This document shows, piece after piece, positions 19,219-29,043 of a stretch of 64,000 nucleotides of DNA (positions are counted from its first letter, which is position 1; the number at the start of each line of letters is the position of its first letter). A program made the position numbers and the translations under genes. Source of the DNA: Billgrantia endophytica (GTDB lineage: Bacteria > Pseudomonadota > Gammaproteobacteria > Pseudomonadales > Halomonadaceae); the NCBI RefSeq assembly GCF_002879615.1, contig NZ_PNRF01000028.1, positions 219,246 through 283,245 on the forward strand, in the 5' to 3' direction. Under the pieces are notes generated by a model. The model saw only the letters and a list, made by a program, of their open reading frames with translations, had not been told where the DNA came from and ran no database searches.

Positions 19219-20265
19219 ATGCGCATTCGACCAATCGCCGAAAGCGACCTGGACAGCCTGCAGGCGCTGGCCCGGGAGACCGGCGTGGGGTTCACGTCGC
19301 TGCCCGACACCCGAGAATTCCTTGCCTCCAAGATCGCGACGGCCATCAGTGCCTTCGCAGAGCGTACGCCGGTGGATCGGCGGCTCTACCTGTTCGTGCT
19401 GGAGGACGAGGCCAGCGGCGAGCTGGCCGGCTGCTGCGCCATCGAGGGGCAGGTGGGGCGCGAAGTGCCTTTCTATCACTATCGGCTGGGCACCCTGGCC
19501 CACTCCTCGGTGCAGCTCGACCTGCATCGCACCATCGATACCCTGTTTCTCAGCTCCGACCATACCGGCGATGCCGAAGTGGCCTCGCTGTTCCTGCGCC
19601 CGCCATACCGGGGTGCGGACCGCCGCCATCAACGCAATGGCGCGCTGCTGTCGATGATGCGCTGGCTGTTCATGGCGGAATTCCGCGACCAGTTTCCCGA
19701 CAAGGTGCTGGCCGAGATGCGCGGTGTCTTCGATGAACGGGGCAAGAGCCCCTTCTGGGAATGCCTGGGCAGTCACTTCTTCCCGGTGGACTTCGACGAG
19801 GCGGACCGCCTGACCGGGCTGGGCCAGAAGAGTTTCATCGGTGAACTGATGCCCAAGTTCCCGATCTACACGCCGTTTCTCTCCGAGGCGGCGCGTGCCT
19901 GTATCGGCCAGGTGCACACCGACACTCGCCCTGCACTGGCCATGCTCAAGAAGGAGGGACTGCGCTGGGAGGGGTTCATCGACATCTTCGACGGCGGCCC
20001 CACCGTGGAAGCCTATATCGATGACGTGCGTGGCGTACGCAAGTCACGCCGCTGCCGAGTGGAGATCCAGGCGGGCCGCGAGCTCCCGGCAGGCCGTCCA
20101 CGCTGGCTGGCGGCCAACGCGAACATGGCCGGCTTCCGTGCCGCCTGGGTGGCCCGAGGCCCCGACGAGGACGACACCATCACCCTGAGCGAACAGGAGG
20201 CACAGCGGCTCGAGGTCGTCGCTGGCGATTCCCTGCGCGTACTGGATACCGAGGAGACACCATGA
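19219..20265 (+). CDS. aruG: Arginine N-succinyltransferase, beta subunit
   Basis: 348 residues. The ATG follows the aruF stop with no gap, and GAAGGGGAGC within aruF serves as ribosome site. It is paralogous to AruF: the MRIRPIAESDLDSLQALA start, SPFWECLGSHFFPVDF, GLGQKSFIGELMPKFPIY and FIDIFDGGPTVEAYI align with the same regions of AruF. It also resembles single-subunit AstA, so the two probably arose by duplication and form a heteromer. Confidence 0.95.
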   Translation: MRIRPIAESDLDSLQALARETGVGFTSLPDTREFLASKIATAISAFAERTPVDRRLYLFVLEDEASGELAGCCAIEGQVGREVPFYHYRLGTLAHSSVQLDLHRTIDTLFLSSDHTGDAEVASLFLRPPYRGADRRHQRNGALLSMMRWLFMAEFRDQFPDKVLAEMRGVFDERGKSPFWECLGSHFFPVDFDEADRLTGLGQKSFIGELMPKFPIYTPFLSEAARACIGQVHTDTRPALAMLKKEGLRWEGFIDIFDGGPTVEAYIDDVRGVRKSRRCRVEIQAGRELPAGRPRWLAANANMAGFRAAWVARGPDEDDTITLSEQEAQRLEVVAGDSLRVLDTEETP

Positions 20266-21731
20266 AAGCCAAGCAGCAGCTGTTGATAAACGGCACCTGG
20301 CAGCCAGGCGATGCATCGCGCTTCATCAAGCGTGACCCGGTTTCCGGCGAGACCCTGTGGCAAGGCGCCGGCGCCAGCGACACCCAGGTGGCAGCGGCAG
20401 TCGAGGCGGCACGGGTTGCCTTTCCGGCCTGGGCACGCACCACTTTCAGCGAACGACTGGCACTGGTGGAGCGCTTTCGCGAAGTGCTGGAATCCCATCG
20501 CGAAGACCTGGCCTGGTCCATTGCCGCCGAAACCGGCAAGCCGCTATGGGAGGCTCGTACCGAAGTGGGGGCCATGATCGGCAAGGTGGCGATCTCGGCC
20601 CGCGCCTATCAGGAACGCACCGGTGAGCGCAGCCGGGACGTAGGGGACACCAGAGCAGTGCTGCGGCATCGCCCCCATGGGGTGATGGCTGTCTTCGGCC
20701 CCTACAACTTCCCGGGGCACCTGCCCAACGGGCACATGGTACCGGCGCTGCTGGCCGGCAACACCGTCGTGTTCAAGCCCAGCGAACAGACCCCCCTGAC
20801 CGCCGACCTGACCCTGTCCTGCTGGCTGGAAGCGGGGCTGCCGGCCGGGGTGATCAACCTGGTGCAGGGCGGCGCACCGGTGGGGCAGGCGCTCTCGGCA
20901 CACCCGGGCATCGACGGCCTGCTGTTCACCGGCAGCGCGAAGGTGGGCGGGCTGCTCAACCGTCAGTTCGCCGATCGGTTCGACAAGATCCTGGCCCTGG
21001 AACTGGGGGGAAACAACCCGCTGGTCATCAAGGAGGTGCACGACCAGGACGCCGTGGTGTTGACCATCCTGCAGTCGGCCTTCCTCTCGGGCGGGCAGCG
21101 CTGTACCTGCGCCCGCCGACTGATCGTTCCCGAAGGCCAGATCGGCGACCACCTGCTCGATGCCTTGACCGATGCCATGGCCCGCCTGCACGTATCGGGC
21201 CAGTTCGAAGAGCCGGCGCCGTTCTATGGTGGCCTGGTCAGCCCGGAAGCCGCGGATGGCCTGCTCAAGGCCCAGGACGATCTGGAAAATCTGGGGGGTG
21301 TGGTGCTGTCGCGCATGGAGCGATTGAAGGAAGGTACCAGCCTGCTCAGCCCCGCGCTGATCGACGTGACCGGCCTCGACGTACCCGACGAGGAGTACTT
21401 CGGACCGCTGCTGAAGGTATACCGTTATAGCGACTGGAGAGAAGCGATCACTATCGCCAATGACACTCGCTACGGCCTCGCCGCCGGACTGATCGGCGGC
21501 GAGCGCGCCGATTGGGACGACTTCCTGCTGCGTATCCGCGCCGGTATCGTCAACTGGAATCGTCAGACCACCGGCGCTTCGGGTGACGCGCCCTTCGGTG
21601 GGATCGGCGACAGCGGCAACCATCGCCCCAGCGCCTATTATGCCGCCGATTACTGCGCCTATCCGGTGGCGTCCATGGAAGCCGAAACGCTGGCCCTGCC
21701 CGACAGCCTGCCGCCCGGGGTAGCGCTATGA
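20262..21731 (+). CDS. astD: Succinylglutamate-semialdehyde dehydrogenase
   Basis: 489 residues; the ATG overlaps the aruG stop (ATGA). It has the aldehyde dehydrogenase fold with [13 protein letters not shown] (general-base Glu, about residue 248) and [15 protein letters not shown] (nucleophilic Cys, about residue 282). [20 protein letters not shown] is typical of AstD. It oxidises N-succinylglutamate semialdehyde to succinylglutamate with NAD+. Confidence 0.97.
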   Translation: MKAKQQLLINGTWQPGDASRFIKRDPVSGETLWQGAGASDTQVAAAVEAARVAFPAWARTTFSERLALVERFREVLESHREDLAWSIAAETGKPLWEARTEVGAMIGKVAISARAYQERTGERSRDVGDTRAVLRHRPHGVMAVFGPYNFPGHLPNGHMVPALLAGNTVVFKPSEQTPLTADLTLSCWLEAGLPAGVINLVQGGAPVGQALSAHPGIDGLLFTGSAKVGGLLNRQFADRFDKILALELGGNNPLVIKEVHDQDAVVLTILQSAFLSGGQRCTCARRLIVPEGQIGDHLLDALTDAMARLHVSGQFEEPAPFYGGLVSPEAADGLLKAQDDLENLGGVVLSRMERLKEGTSLLSPALIDVTGLDVPDEEYFGPLLKVYRYSDWREAITIANDTRYGLAAGLIGGERADWDDFLLRIRAGIVNWNRQTTGASGDAPFGGIGDSGNHRPSAYYAADYCAYPVASMEAETLALPDSLPPGVAL

Positions 21732-23092
21732 GCGATGCCATGCGTGAACACGGAATCGACTACCGCGAAGTGAACTTCGACGGCCTGGTGGGGCCGACCC
21801 ACAACTACTCCGGGCTGGCCCACGGCAACGTGGCATCGATGTCTCATGGAGGGCTGATTTCCAACCCGCGTGAGGCGGCGCTACAGGGGCTGGGCAAGAT
21901 GAAGGCGCTGATGGACGCCGGCTACGCCCAGGGCGTGTTGCCGCCCCAGCAGCGGCCGGACCTCGGTGCCCTGCGCGCGCTGGGCTTTCGCGGCAGCAAC
22001 TCCGAGGTGCTGGATCGTGCCGCCCGGGAGGCGCCCCAGGTGCTGCGCGCGGTGTGCTCGGCATCGAGCATGTGGACCGCCAACGCCGGCACCGTGACCC
22101 CGAGCCCCGATGCGAAGGATGACCGGGTACACTTCACCCCGGCCAACCTGCAGTCGAGCTTTCACCGCTACCTGGAACCGGAGACCACCGGGCGGGTGCT
22201 GTCGGCGATCTTCCATGACGAAACGCACTTCGCCCATCATTCGGTATTGCCGGCCACGCCAGCCTTTTCCGACGAGGGGGCGGCCAACCATACCCGGCTG
22301 GGCGGCGGGCACGGCGAACCCGGCGTGCACCTCTTCGTCTATGGCCGACAGGCCTTTGGCGGTCAGGTGGAGCCCCGGTGCTTCCCGGCCCGCCAGACCC
22401 TGGAGGCCAGCCAGGCCGTGGCGCGTCAGCACGGGCTGACCGCAGGCCAGACGGTATTCGCCCAGCAGCATCCCGATGCCATCGATGCCGGGGTGTTCCA
22501 CAACGACGTCATTGCGGTGGGTAACGGCCCGGTGCTGCTCTATCACGAGATGGCCTTCCTCGACGAGCAGGCGACGCTGGACGAACTGCGGAACAAGATG
22601 GCCACGCCGTTGATTCCGGTGCGGGTGCCGCTGGAGGCCGTGAGCCTCGAGGACGCCGTGGCGTCGTACCTGTTCAATTCCCAGTTGCTGACCAACCCCG
22701 ATGGCAGCATGACCCTGGTGGTACCCGGCGAGTGTCAGGAGCGCGAGGCGGTATGGCGCACCGTCCAGGATCACCTGCTGGCCGGCAACAACCCCATCGG
22801 CGAGGTCATCGTTCAGGACGTGAAGCAGAGCATGCGCAATGGTGGCGGACCTGCCTGTCTGCGCCTGCGGGTGGCCCTGTCCCGGGCCGAACGATCGGCC
22901 CTGACCGGTCGCGTGCTGCTCGACGCTGGACTTCACGGCGAGCTGTCCGCCTGGGTCGAGCGCCACTACCGTGACCGCCTGGCGCCGGACGACCTCGCCG
23001 ACCCGCAGCTTGCCGACGAGACCCTCACCGCCCTGGACGAACTGACGCGTATCCTGGCGATCGGTTCGGTCTATCCCTTCCAACTGGGGTGA
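21728..23092 (+). CDS. astB: N-succinylarginine dihydrolase
   Basis: 454 residues; the ATG overlaps the astD stop. AstB cleaves succinylarginine to succinylornithine, two ammonia and CO2. Seen are the N-terminal [39 protein letters not shown], the [17 protein letters not shown] region with an active-site His, and [12 protein letters not shown] with the nucleophilic Cys (about residue 377). Its length is normal. It is the last catabolic gene in this operon; astE is not in the window. Confidence 0.96.
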   Translation: MSDAMREHGIDYREVNFDGLVGPTHNYSGLAHGNVASMSHGGLISNPREAALQGLGKMKALMDAGYAQGVLPPQQRPDLGALRALGFRGSNSEVLDRAAREAPQVLRAVCSASSMWTANAGTVTPSPDAKDDRVHFTPANLQSSFHRYLEPETTGRVLSAIFHDETHFAHHSVLPATPAFSDEGAANHTRLGGGHGEPGVHLFVYGRQAFGGQVEPRCFPARQTLEASQAVARQHGLTAGQTVFAQQHPDAIDAGVFHNDVIAVGNGPVLLYHEMAFLDEQATLDELRNKMATPLIPVRVPLEAVSLEDAVASYLFNSQLLTNPDGSMTLVVPGECQEREAVWRTVQDHLLAGNNPIGEVIVQDVKQSMRNGGGPACLRLRVALSRAERSALTGRVLLDAGLHGELSAWVERHYRDRLAPDDLADPQLADETLTALDELTRILAIGSVYPFQLG

Positions 23093-23094
23093 GT

Positions 23095-24249
23095 ATGACG
23101 GCAGCGTTGTCTCCACTGGCCGCATATCGGCATGCCGTCGAACAGGCAGGCTTCGCGCACGACGAGTCGCAGTGGCGGGCTGTCGAGTACCTGGATGCGT
23201 GCTTTCATGCTCTTCATGGACCCGCGGTGGGCGGCGATCGCCGGATGCCGGGCGTCTATCTGTGGGGCCCTGTCGGGCGCGGCAAGACCTGGCTGATGGA
23301 CGGCTTCCATCGACATCTCCAGGTTCCCGCCCGACGCCTGCATTTCCACCATTTCATGCGTTGGGTCCACCAGCGCCAGTTCCAGTTGGCCGGCACCGCC
23401 GATCTCTTGCCGGCACTGGCTCGTGAGCTGAGCGAAGAGGTCCGGGTGCTGTGCCTGGACGAGCTGTTCGTCAATGATATCGCCGATGCGATGCTGCTTG
23501 GCCGCCTGCTGAGCGCCATGTTCGATCATGGCGTGGTACTGGTCTGTACCTCCAACCAGGCGCCGGGCCAGCTCTATGCCGACGGTTTCAATCGTGATCG
23601 TTTCATGCCCGCCATCGCCGCAATCGAGCGGCACATGCAGGTGGTCGAGCTGGATGGTGGCCAGGACCACCGGCTGCATCCGGGCAAGGCTCATCGGCGT
23701 TACTGGATCGGCCGGCCAGGAAGACCGAGTGCCCTCGCGGCGGTATTCGATCGCCTGAGCCAGGGAGAGCCGACGAGTCGGGCCCCCATCGAGCTTGGGC
23801 ATCGCTCGATATCCGTGGAGCAGCGCAGTGAGCGGGTGCTCTGGTGTCGCTATGACGACCTGTGCGAACAGCCGTTGGCCGCACTGGACTTCATTGCCCT
23901 GGCCGACCGCTTTTCCCATGTGCTGCTGAGCGGGGTGCCTCGGCTCAGCGGGCGGCAGCCGGCATCGGCCATCGTCCGCGGCACCGAGGATGGTGCGCAG
24001 CGAATCGATGCCGGCGACCGGACTTTCCCCAGGCTGACCCGACATGACGATGGCGTTCGCCGTTTCATCGCCCTGGTCGATGAATGCTACGACCGGCGCA
24101 TTCCGCTCTACCTGGAAGCCGAGGTGGCGATGGACGAACTCTACACCGACGGCTATCTCGCCTTCCCGTTCCGTCGCGCCCTGAGCCGCCTGCAGGAGAT
24201 GCAGCTGGAGCGTTTCGGTGTCCCGATTGGCGTCAGTGCCCGCGAGTGA
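23095..24249 (+). CDS. ZapE/AFG1-family ATPase, divergent paralogue
   Basis: 384 residues from ATG 23095, with GGGG correctly spaced inside the end of astB; GTG 23089 would overlap the astB stop. It is an AAA-type ATPase with Walker A GPVGRGKT (about residues 60-67) and Walker B LCLDELFVNDIADAMLLG. It keeps the ZapE/AFG1 order (HFHHFMRWVHQ, then VCTSNQAPGQLYADGFNRDRFMPAI). E. coli ZapE acts at the division septum under stress; mitochondrial AFG1 helps proteolysis. Tight linkage to the ast operon suggests co-transcription, but no arginine-related role is known. Confidence 0.85.
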   Translation: MTAALSPLAAYRHAVEQAGFAHDESQWRAVEYLDACFHALHGPAVGGDRRMPGVYLWGPVGRGKTWLMDGFHRHLQVPARRLHFHHFMRWVHQRQFQLAGTADLLPALARELSEEVRVLCLDELFVNDIADAMLLGRLLSAMFDHGVVLVCTSNQAPGQLYADGFNRDRFMPAIAAIERHMQVVELDGGQDHRLHPGKAHRRYWIGRPGRPSALAAVFDRLSQGEPTSRAPIELGHRSISVEQRSERVLWCRYDDLCEQPLAALDFIALADRFSHVLLSGVPRLSGRQPASAIVRGTEDGAQRIDAGDRTFPRLTRHDDGVRRFIALVDECYDRRIPLYLEAEVAMDELYTDGYLAFPFRRALSRLQEMQLERFGVPIGVSARE

Positions 24250-24268
24250 GGCCTTCCAAGCAAACGAA

Positions 24269-24289
24269 GGCCGGGCACTGGGCCCGGCC
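24269..24289 (-). terminator. Intrinsic terminator for the nfeD-SPFH operon
   Basis: GGCCGGGC (24269-24276) pairs with GCCCGGCC (24282-24289). Read on the minus strand, the stem is followed by TTCGTTTGCTT, a fairly T-rich tail, 24 bases after the SPFH stop codon. An overlapping hairpin (24250-24256 with 24266-24272) may act for the ZapE-like gene on the plus strand. Confidence 0.65.
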
Positions 24290-24312
24290 TCCTGTCGTGC
24301 TTGTCGACCCGA

Positions 24313-25368
24313 TCAGGAAGCGCTGCCACCTCCGCCCACGATGCCGCCACGCAGGCCGCCCTGGTTGTCGTTCGACCGGAGGTGCCGGGAGACGGTGTCT
24401 TCCGGTGAACCTGCCATTTCGCGGAACATGCCCATGGAGCCGAGCAGGGCGGAGGATTCGTAGGGCACGAAGACCCGCTCGCCGTTCTTGGCCATGTTGG
24501 GCAGGCCCTTGATGTAGCTCTGGCCGAGCAGATAACCCACGACGGTGCGCTTGTGTTCGTCGCTGTCGCCGATGGCGCTCAGTACCAGCTTGATCGACTC
24601 CTGCTCGCCCTGTGCGCGCAGGATGGCGGACTCCTTGTCGCCCTGGGCGTTGAGGATCGCTGACTCACGCTGGCCCTGGGCCATGGCGATGGCGGCGGAT
24701 TTTTCACCCTCGGCTTCGGTGACGGTGGCGCGCCGCTTGCGCTCGGCGGCCATCTGCAACCGCATGGCGGATTCCACCTCTTCGGGCATGGCGATGTCCT
24801 GCACCTCGACCCGGGAGATCTTCACGCCCCACTTGGAAGCGGCTTCCTCCATGGCGGCCTGGATCTCGTTGTTGACCTCGGCGCGGGATTCGAACAGCTT
24901 GTCGAGCTCCATCTTGCCGACCACCGAGCGCAGCGTGGTCTTGGCCAGCACCTCCACGGCCTGGCTCATGTTCTCCACCTCGTAGACGGCGCGCTTCGGG
25001 TCGATGATCTGATAGTAGAGCGCGCCGTTGATGTTCACCGTGACGTTGTCGGTGGTCACCACCGGCTGGCCCGGGAAATCCATTACGGTTTCACGGCGAT
25101 CGATACGGACCTCGCTGCTGGTCACCGGATGGTAGTCCTCGCCCATCTTCCGATAGCGAATCATGGTGATGGCACGGGGCTGCTCGATGAAGGGGATGAT
25201 GATGTTGATGCCACTTTCCAGCAGCCGATTGAACGACCCCAGGCGCTCGATGACCATCACCTCTGACTGGCGCACGATGACCAGTCCCTTGGCAATGATG
25301 AAGATGCCGATAATGACGATGATCAGTGTGAGTAATAGCCCGGGGCTGATGGGAAGATCCATATTCAC
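24313..25368 (-). CDS. SPFH/band 7 membrane protein (QmcA/stomatin-like)
   Basis: 351 residues from GTG 25368 (AGGAG nine bases before); ATG two codons later is possible. It has one N-terminal helix (about residues 10-30), then an SPFH domain with VVTTDNVTVNINGALYYQI, LRSVVGKMELDKLFESRAEVN and GVKISRVEVQDI. A long Ala/Glu-rich coiled-coil follows, with repeated QGQRESAILNAQGDKESAIL-type units (about residues 225-262), and a Gly-rich end. Such proteins form oligomeric scaffolds in the inner membrane. The NfeD partner is encoded 52 bases upstream. Confidence 0.92.
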   Translation of the reverse strand: MNMDLPISPGLLLTLIIVIIGIFIIAKGLVIVRQSEVMVIERLGSFNRLLESGINIIIPFIEQPRAITMIRYRKMGEDYHPVTSSEVRIDRRETVMDFPGQPVVTTDNVTVNINGALYYQIIDPKRAVYEVENMSQAVEVLAKTTLRSVVGKMELDKLFESRAEVNNEIQAAMEEAASKWGVKISRVEVQDIAMPEEVESAMRLQMAAERKRRATVTEAEGEKSAAIAMAQGQRESAILNAQGDKESAILRAQGEQESIKLVLSAIGDSDEHKRTVVGYLLGQSYIKGLPNMAKNGERVFVPYESSALLGSMGMFREMAGSPEDTVSRHLRSNDNQGGLRGGIVGGGGSAS

Positions 25369-25420
25369 GATTTACTGCTCCTTGTCTTGGAAAAAATGGT
25401 TGGACTGGGTGAACCAGGTC

Positions 25421-25873
25421 TTAGTCTTGTTGGCAGTAGCTGACAATGGCGGTCGTGCCATCGAAGTGTTGGAAGGTCACCAGGGTGCCCTCCGGCAGTT
25501 CGGTCTCCCCGGTTTCGGCAACGCGCAGACGATAGAAGTCGCCATTGACCTTGACGCCGCTGGCACCATCGAAGTCACGCTTTAGTGTCGTATAGGTAAG
25601 GCCTTTTTCCACGCCTGTCCCGGTGGTGCCATAGGCAACGCCGCGCGGTGAAAACCAGGGCCGGATCACCATGATGGCGAGTGGTACCAGCAGGCCCGCA
25701 AAGACGCCCATGCCCAGCAATTGCCAAGGCAGGCCCAGGCCCATGGCCGCCAGTATCGATGTCAACGCGGCGGCCACCCCCAGTGCCAACAGCACGAGGC
25801 CACCGGAAGAGAGCTCCGCCAGGCCCAGCAGCAGGGCGATGGCAATCCAGATCAGGGCAGGATTCCAGTCCAT
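25421..25873 (-). CDS. NfeD-like membrane protein (YbbK/YbbJ type)
   Basis: 150 residues with three N-terminal hydrophobic helices (about residues 5-70) and a C-terminal soluble OB-fold domain (TTGTGVEKGLTYTTLKRDF...GTLVTFQHFDGTTAIV). This is the short NfeD form, without the ClpP-like protease domain. The pairing of NfeD with an SPFH protein is one of the most conserved gene pairs in bacteria and is thought to act in membrane quality control. Confidence 0.9.
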   Translation of the reverse strand: MDWNPALIWIAIALLLGLAELSSGGLVLLALGVAAALTSILAAMGLGLPWQLLGMGVFAGLLVPLAIMVIRPWFSPRGVAYGTTGTGVEKGLTYTTLKRDFDGASGVKVNGDFYRLRVAETGETELPEGTLVTFQHFDGTTAIVSYCQQD

Positions 25874-25979
25874 GATAGTCTCTGTGTCGAGGATGATTTG
25901 GCCATGCGTGGCCTACATTGACCTGTGTGCGACCCCAGGTTTTACGATATCCAGGTCGCCCATGTTATAGGAGAGCATC

Positions 25980-26402
25980 ATGACGTACACCCCGGCAGTT
26001 CGTTCTCGCACCGTATTGACCGCCACCCTGACCGGTGCCGCCCTGGCTGCTGCCTTGCTGGCGGGCTCTGTGGTGGCCGACAGTCATGAAGAGAAGTCCC
26101 ATGGCGATCATGGCATGGAGGAGGACGGGCATGCGGATAACCCCGCGGTACAGGCCTACCGCGAAGCCAATGAACGCATGCATGAAGACATGATGATCGA
26201 GTACACCGGTGATGCCGATGCCGACTTCGCGCGTGGCATGATCCCGCATCACCAGGGGGCGATCGACATGGCCAACGTCGTGCTGTTGCATGGCGAGGAC
26301 GATGCGATCCGTGATCTGGCACGCGAGGTCATCGAGGCCCAGGAGGACGAGATCGCCTTCCTGCGCGACTGGCTCGTGCAGCACGGCTACGAGGTCGACT
26401 GA
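25980..26402 (+). CDS. Secreted DUF305 protein (CopM-like, possible metal binding)
   Basis: 140 residues with AGGAGAGCATC before the ATG. A signal peptide is visible (about residues 1-33, cleavage near SVVA-DS), so the protein should be periplasmic. A His/Glu/Asp-rich linker (HEEKSHGDHGMEEDGHADN) precedes a DUF305 ferritin-like helical domain with DADFARGMIPHHQGAIDMA, the family signature. Relatives such as cyanobacterial CopM bind copper. The His/Met-rich stretches fit metal binding, but this is inference. Confidence 0.87.
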   Translation: MTYTPAVRSRTVLTATLTGAALAAALLAGSVVADSHEEKSHGDHGMEEDGHADNPAVQAYREANERMHEDMMIEYTGDADADFARGMIPHHQGAIDMANVVLLHGEDDAIRDLAREVIEAQEDEIAFLRDWLVQHGYEVD

Positions 26403-26562
26403 GGTTGGCGTGACAAACGCTGCGACGCCACCGTTCGGCAAGCGAACCATGGCGTCGAAACGGAGACACCCTGGCCCCGTGCGAGCGGCGGTCAGGGCCA
26501 CCCCGGGAGTGCCATGAGCGTGGCGGTGCATCACACCCTGCGCTTTGGTGCCCAGCAGGTGG

Positions 26563-27753
26563 CTACAGTTCCAGGCGCTCCTTCACCCGGCCGAAGGCGG
26601 CCAGGGCGAACGTCAGGTCGTCGCGGGTCAGAGCCGCTGACATCTGTGTGCGGATGCGTGCCTTGCCCTTGGGCACCACGGGGAAGGAGAAGGCGACCAC
26701 ATAGACACCCTCCTTGAGCATCTCCTCGGCGAAGCGCGCTGCAACGGTGGCATCGTGCAGCATCACCGGCACGATGGGGTGCTCGCCGGGCAGTAGCTCG
26801 AAGCCCAGGGACTCCAGGCCGGTGCGGAAGAAGGCAGTATTCTCCCTTAGCCTTTCGCGCAGTTCGCTGGACTCGCCGGCCAGTTCCAGTGCCTTCAAGG
26901 CACCGGCCACTATCGGTGGGGCCACGGTATTGGAGAATAGATAGGGGCGCGAGCGCTGGCGCAGCAGCTCGATCACCTCGCGCTTGCCGCTGGTATAGCC
27001 GCCGCTGGCGCCGCCCAGTGCCTTGCCGAGGGTGCCGGTGGTGATATCCACTCGATCCATGCAGCCTTTGTGCTCATGGGTGCCGCGGCCGCTGGCGCCG
27101 ATGAAGCCGGTGGCGTGGCAGTCGTCGAAGTGCACCAGGGCGCCGTATCGCTCGGCCAGGTCGCAGATCTCGTCGAGCCTGGCAATGTAGCCATCCATCG
27201 AGAAGACCCCGTCGCTGGTGACCAGCTTGAAGCGGGCGCCGTCGCGGTCGGCGGCCTGCAACTGGGCCTCCAGGTCGGCCATGTCGCTGTTGCGGTAGCG
27301 ATAGCGTTTTGCCTTGCTGAGCCGCACGCCGTCGATGATGCTGGCATGGTTGAGCTCGTCGGAGATCACCGCGTCTTCGGCGCCAAGCAGGGTTTCGAAC
27401 AGGCCACCGTTGGCATCGAAGCAGGAAGGGTAGAGGATCGTATCCTCGGTTCCCAGGAATTCGGTGAGCGTCTCTTCCAACTGCTTGTGCAGGCTCTGGG
27501 TGCCGCAAATGAAGCGTACCGAGGCCAGTCCGTAGCCCCATTCGTCCAGGCCGGCCCTGGCGGCCGCATTGACCTCGGGGTGCTGGGCCAGGCCCAGATA
27601 GTTGTTGGCGCAAAGGTTGAGTACTGCGCGACCATGGTTGATGCCGACATGGGCCCCCTGGGGGGTGGTCAACTGCCGCTCGTGCTTGGTGAGGCCCGCT
27701 TCCTCGATGGCATCGAGCTCGTGCCGCAGATGCTGTTGAAAGGCTCCGTACAT
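26563..27753 (-). CDS. kbl: Glycine C-acetyltransferase (2-amino-3-ketobutyrate CoA ligase)
   Basis: 396 residues, the same size as E. coli Kbl. It is an alpha-oxoamine synthase with the PLP Lys in [14 protein letters not shown] (about residue 243), [12 protein letters not shown] and [13 protein letters not shown]. It splits 2-amino-3-oxobutyrate with CoA into glycine and acetyl-CoA. The start lies one base after the tdh stop, so the two enzymes of the threonine-to-glycine route are encoded together. Confidence 0.96.
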   Translation of the reverse strand: MYGAFQQHLRHELDAIEEAGLTKHERQLTTPQGAHVGINHGRAVLNLCANNYLGLAQHPEVNAAARAGLDEWGYGLASVRFICGTQSLHKQLEETLTEFLGTEDTILYPSCFDANGGLFETLLGAEDAVISDELNHASIIDGVRLSKAKRYRYRNSDMADLEAQLQAADRDGARFKLVTSDGVFSMDGYIARLDEICDLAERYGALVHFDDCHATGFIGASGRGTHEHKGCMDRVDITTGTLGKALGGASGGYTSGKREVIELLRQRSRPYLFSNTVAPPIVAGALKALELAGESSELRERLRENTAFFRTGLESLGFELLPGEHPIVPVMLHDATVAARFAEEMLKEGVYVVAFSFPVVPKGKARIRTQMSAALTRDDLTFALAAFGRVKERLEL

Positions 27754-27754
27754 G

Positions 27755-28783
27755 TCATGACTCCCAGTTCAGGACGACCTTGCTGGCTTCTCCGGACAGC
27801 ATGGCATCGAAGCCGCGCTGAAACTCGGTGTAGGGCAGGCGATGGGTGATCACCGGTGAGATATCGAGTCCGGATTCGATCATGACCGACATCTTGTACC
27901 AGGTCTCGTACATCTCGCGACCGTAGATCCCTTTCAGCGTCAGCATGTTGAAGATCACGGTGTTCCAGTCGATGGCCATCTCTTCGCTGGGAATACCAAG
28001 CATCGCCACCTTTCCACCGTGGCACATGTTGGCCAGCATGTCGCGGAAGGCGGCGGGGCTGCCGGACATCTCCAGGCCGACGTCGAAGCCTTCGCTCAAC
28101 CCCAGGTCGCGTTGCACGTCGGCCAGGCTCTCGTGGCGTACGTCCACCGTACGGGTGGCGCCCAGGCGAGCGGCCAGTGCCAGGCGATCGGGGTTCAGGT
28201 CGGTGATCACCACATGGCGCGCGCCGGCATGGCGGCACACCGCCGCTGCCATGGCACCGATGGGGCCGGCACCGGTAATCAACACGTCCTCGCCAAGCAG
28301 GTCGTACTGAAGGGCCGTGTGGACCGCGTTGCCCAGTGGGTCGAACAGCGAGGCCACGTCCAGGTCGATGCCCGGCGCGTGCTCCCAGACATTGGACATC
28401 GGCAGAGCCATATACTCGGCAAAGGCGCCAGGGCGGTTGACGCCAACCCCGCTGGTATGGGCGCAGAGGTGGCGACGCCCCGCCAGGCAATTGCGACAGC
28501 GCCCACAGACCACGTGCCCCTCGCCGGAAACGAGCTGGCCCGTCTTGAAGTCATTGACGTTGGAACCGACCTCGACGATTTCACCGACGAACTCGTGCCC
28601 TACGACCATGGGCGTCGGGATGGTCTTCCGGGCCCAGCTGTCCCAGTTGTAGATATGGATGTCGGTCCCGCAAATGGCGGTACGCTTCACCTTGATCAGG
28701 ACATCGTTGATACCGAGCTCGGGGTCCGGTACGTCTTCCAGCCAGAGTCCCGGTGCGGCCTCTTTCTTGACCAGTGCTTTCAT
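27755..28783 (-). CDS. tdh: L-threonine 3-dehydrogenase
   Basis: 342 residues from ATG 28783 ([15 protein letters not shown]), with AAGGTAGAG before it; the frame is open for 59 further codons upstream but these run through the regulatory region. It is a zinc medium-chain dehydrogenase: [13 protein letters not shown] (catalytic Zn Cys and the following His region), [12 protein letters not shown], the structural-zinc [15 protein letters not shown], and the NAD loop [11 protein letters not shown]. It oxidises threonine to 2-amino-3-oxobutyrate for Kbl. It is divergent from an XRE-cupin regulator across a repeat-bearing region. Confidence 0.96.
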   Translation of the reverse strand: MKALVKKEAAPGLWLEDVPDPELGINDVLIKVKRTAICGTDIHIYNWDSWARKTIPTPMVVGHEFVGEIVEVGSNVNDFKTGQLVSGEGHVVCGRCRNCLAGRRHLCAHTSGVGVNRPGAFAEYMALPMSNVWEHAPGIDLDVASLFDPLGNAVHTALQYDLLGEDVLITGAGPIGAMAAAVCRHAGARHVVITDLNPDRLALAARLGATRTVDVRHESLADVQRDLGLSEGFDVGLEMSGSPAAFRDMLANMCHGGKVAMLGIPSEEMAIDWNTVIFNMLTLKGIYGREMYETWYKMSVMIESGLDISPVITHRLPYTEFQRGFDAMLSGEASKVVLNWES

Positions 28784-28921
28784 GTCTCTACCTTTTGTTC
28801 GTTGGCGGTGGCTTGTCGAAATGCTGCGTCTGGGTTTGGTTGTAGGATGCTTGAGAAAACGAAGGTTGAAAGGCTGGGGACGAGTGGACTGGCAATTCAT
28901 GCCAGGGCGTTTACTATAAGA

Positions 28922-28976
28922 GAGTAAATTCCAGTATCGCAGAATATTTCCACTATGCAAGAATAAATTCCTTCAT
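28922..28976. promoter_or_regulatory. Three operator-like direct repeats over the tdh promoter
   Basis: Three related sequences start at 28922, 28942 and 28961 (19-20 base steps, about two helical turns): GAGTAAATTCCAGTAT, GAATATTTCCACTAT and GAATAAATTCCTTCAT. They cover a minus-strand promoter candidate, TTGCAT (28960-28955) and GATACT (28938-28933) with a 16-base spacer. An inverted repeat TTTACT/AGTAAA (28910-28928) overlaps the first copy. The divergent XRE-cupin gene begins 68 bases to the right, so its product is the obvious candidate to bind here. Confidence 0.6.
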
Positions 28977-29043
28977 GGTGGAGGTCGGCGTTGCGGCGCG
29001 CCCGTTCATGCGGCCATGGGTATCGGTATAGAGGAGTGCAGGG

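Noticed and set aside
18121..19917. 598-codon minus-strand frame opposite aruF and aruG
   Set aside because: No start signal or motif; it is the reverse frame of two well-supported ast genes.
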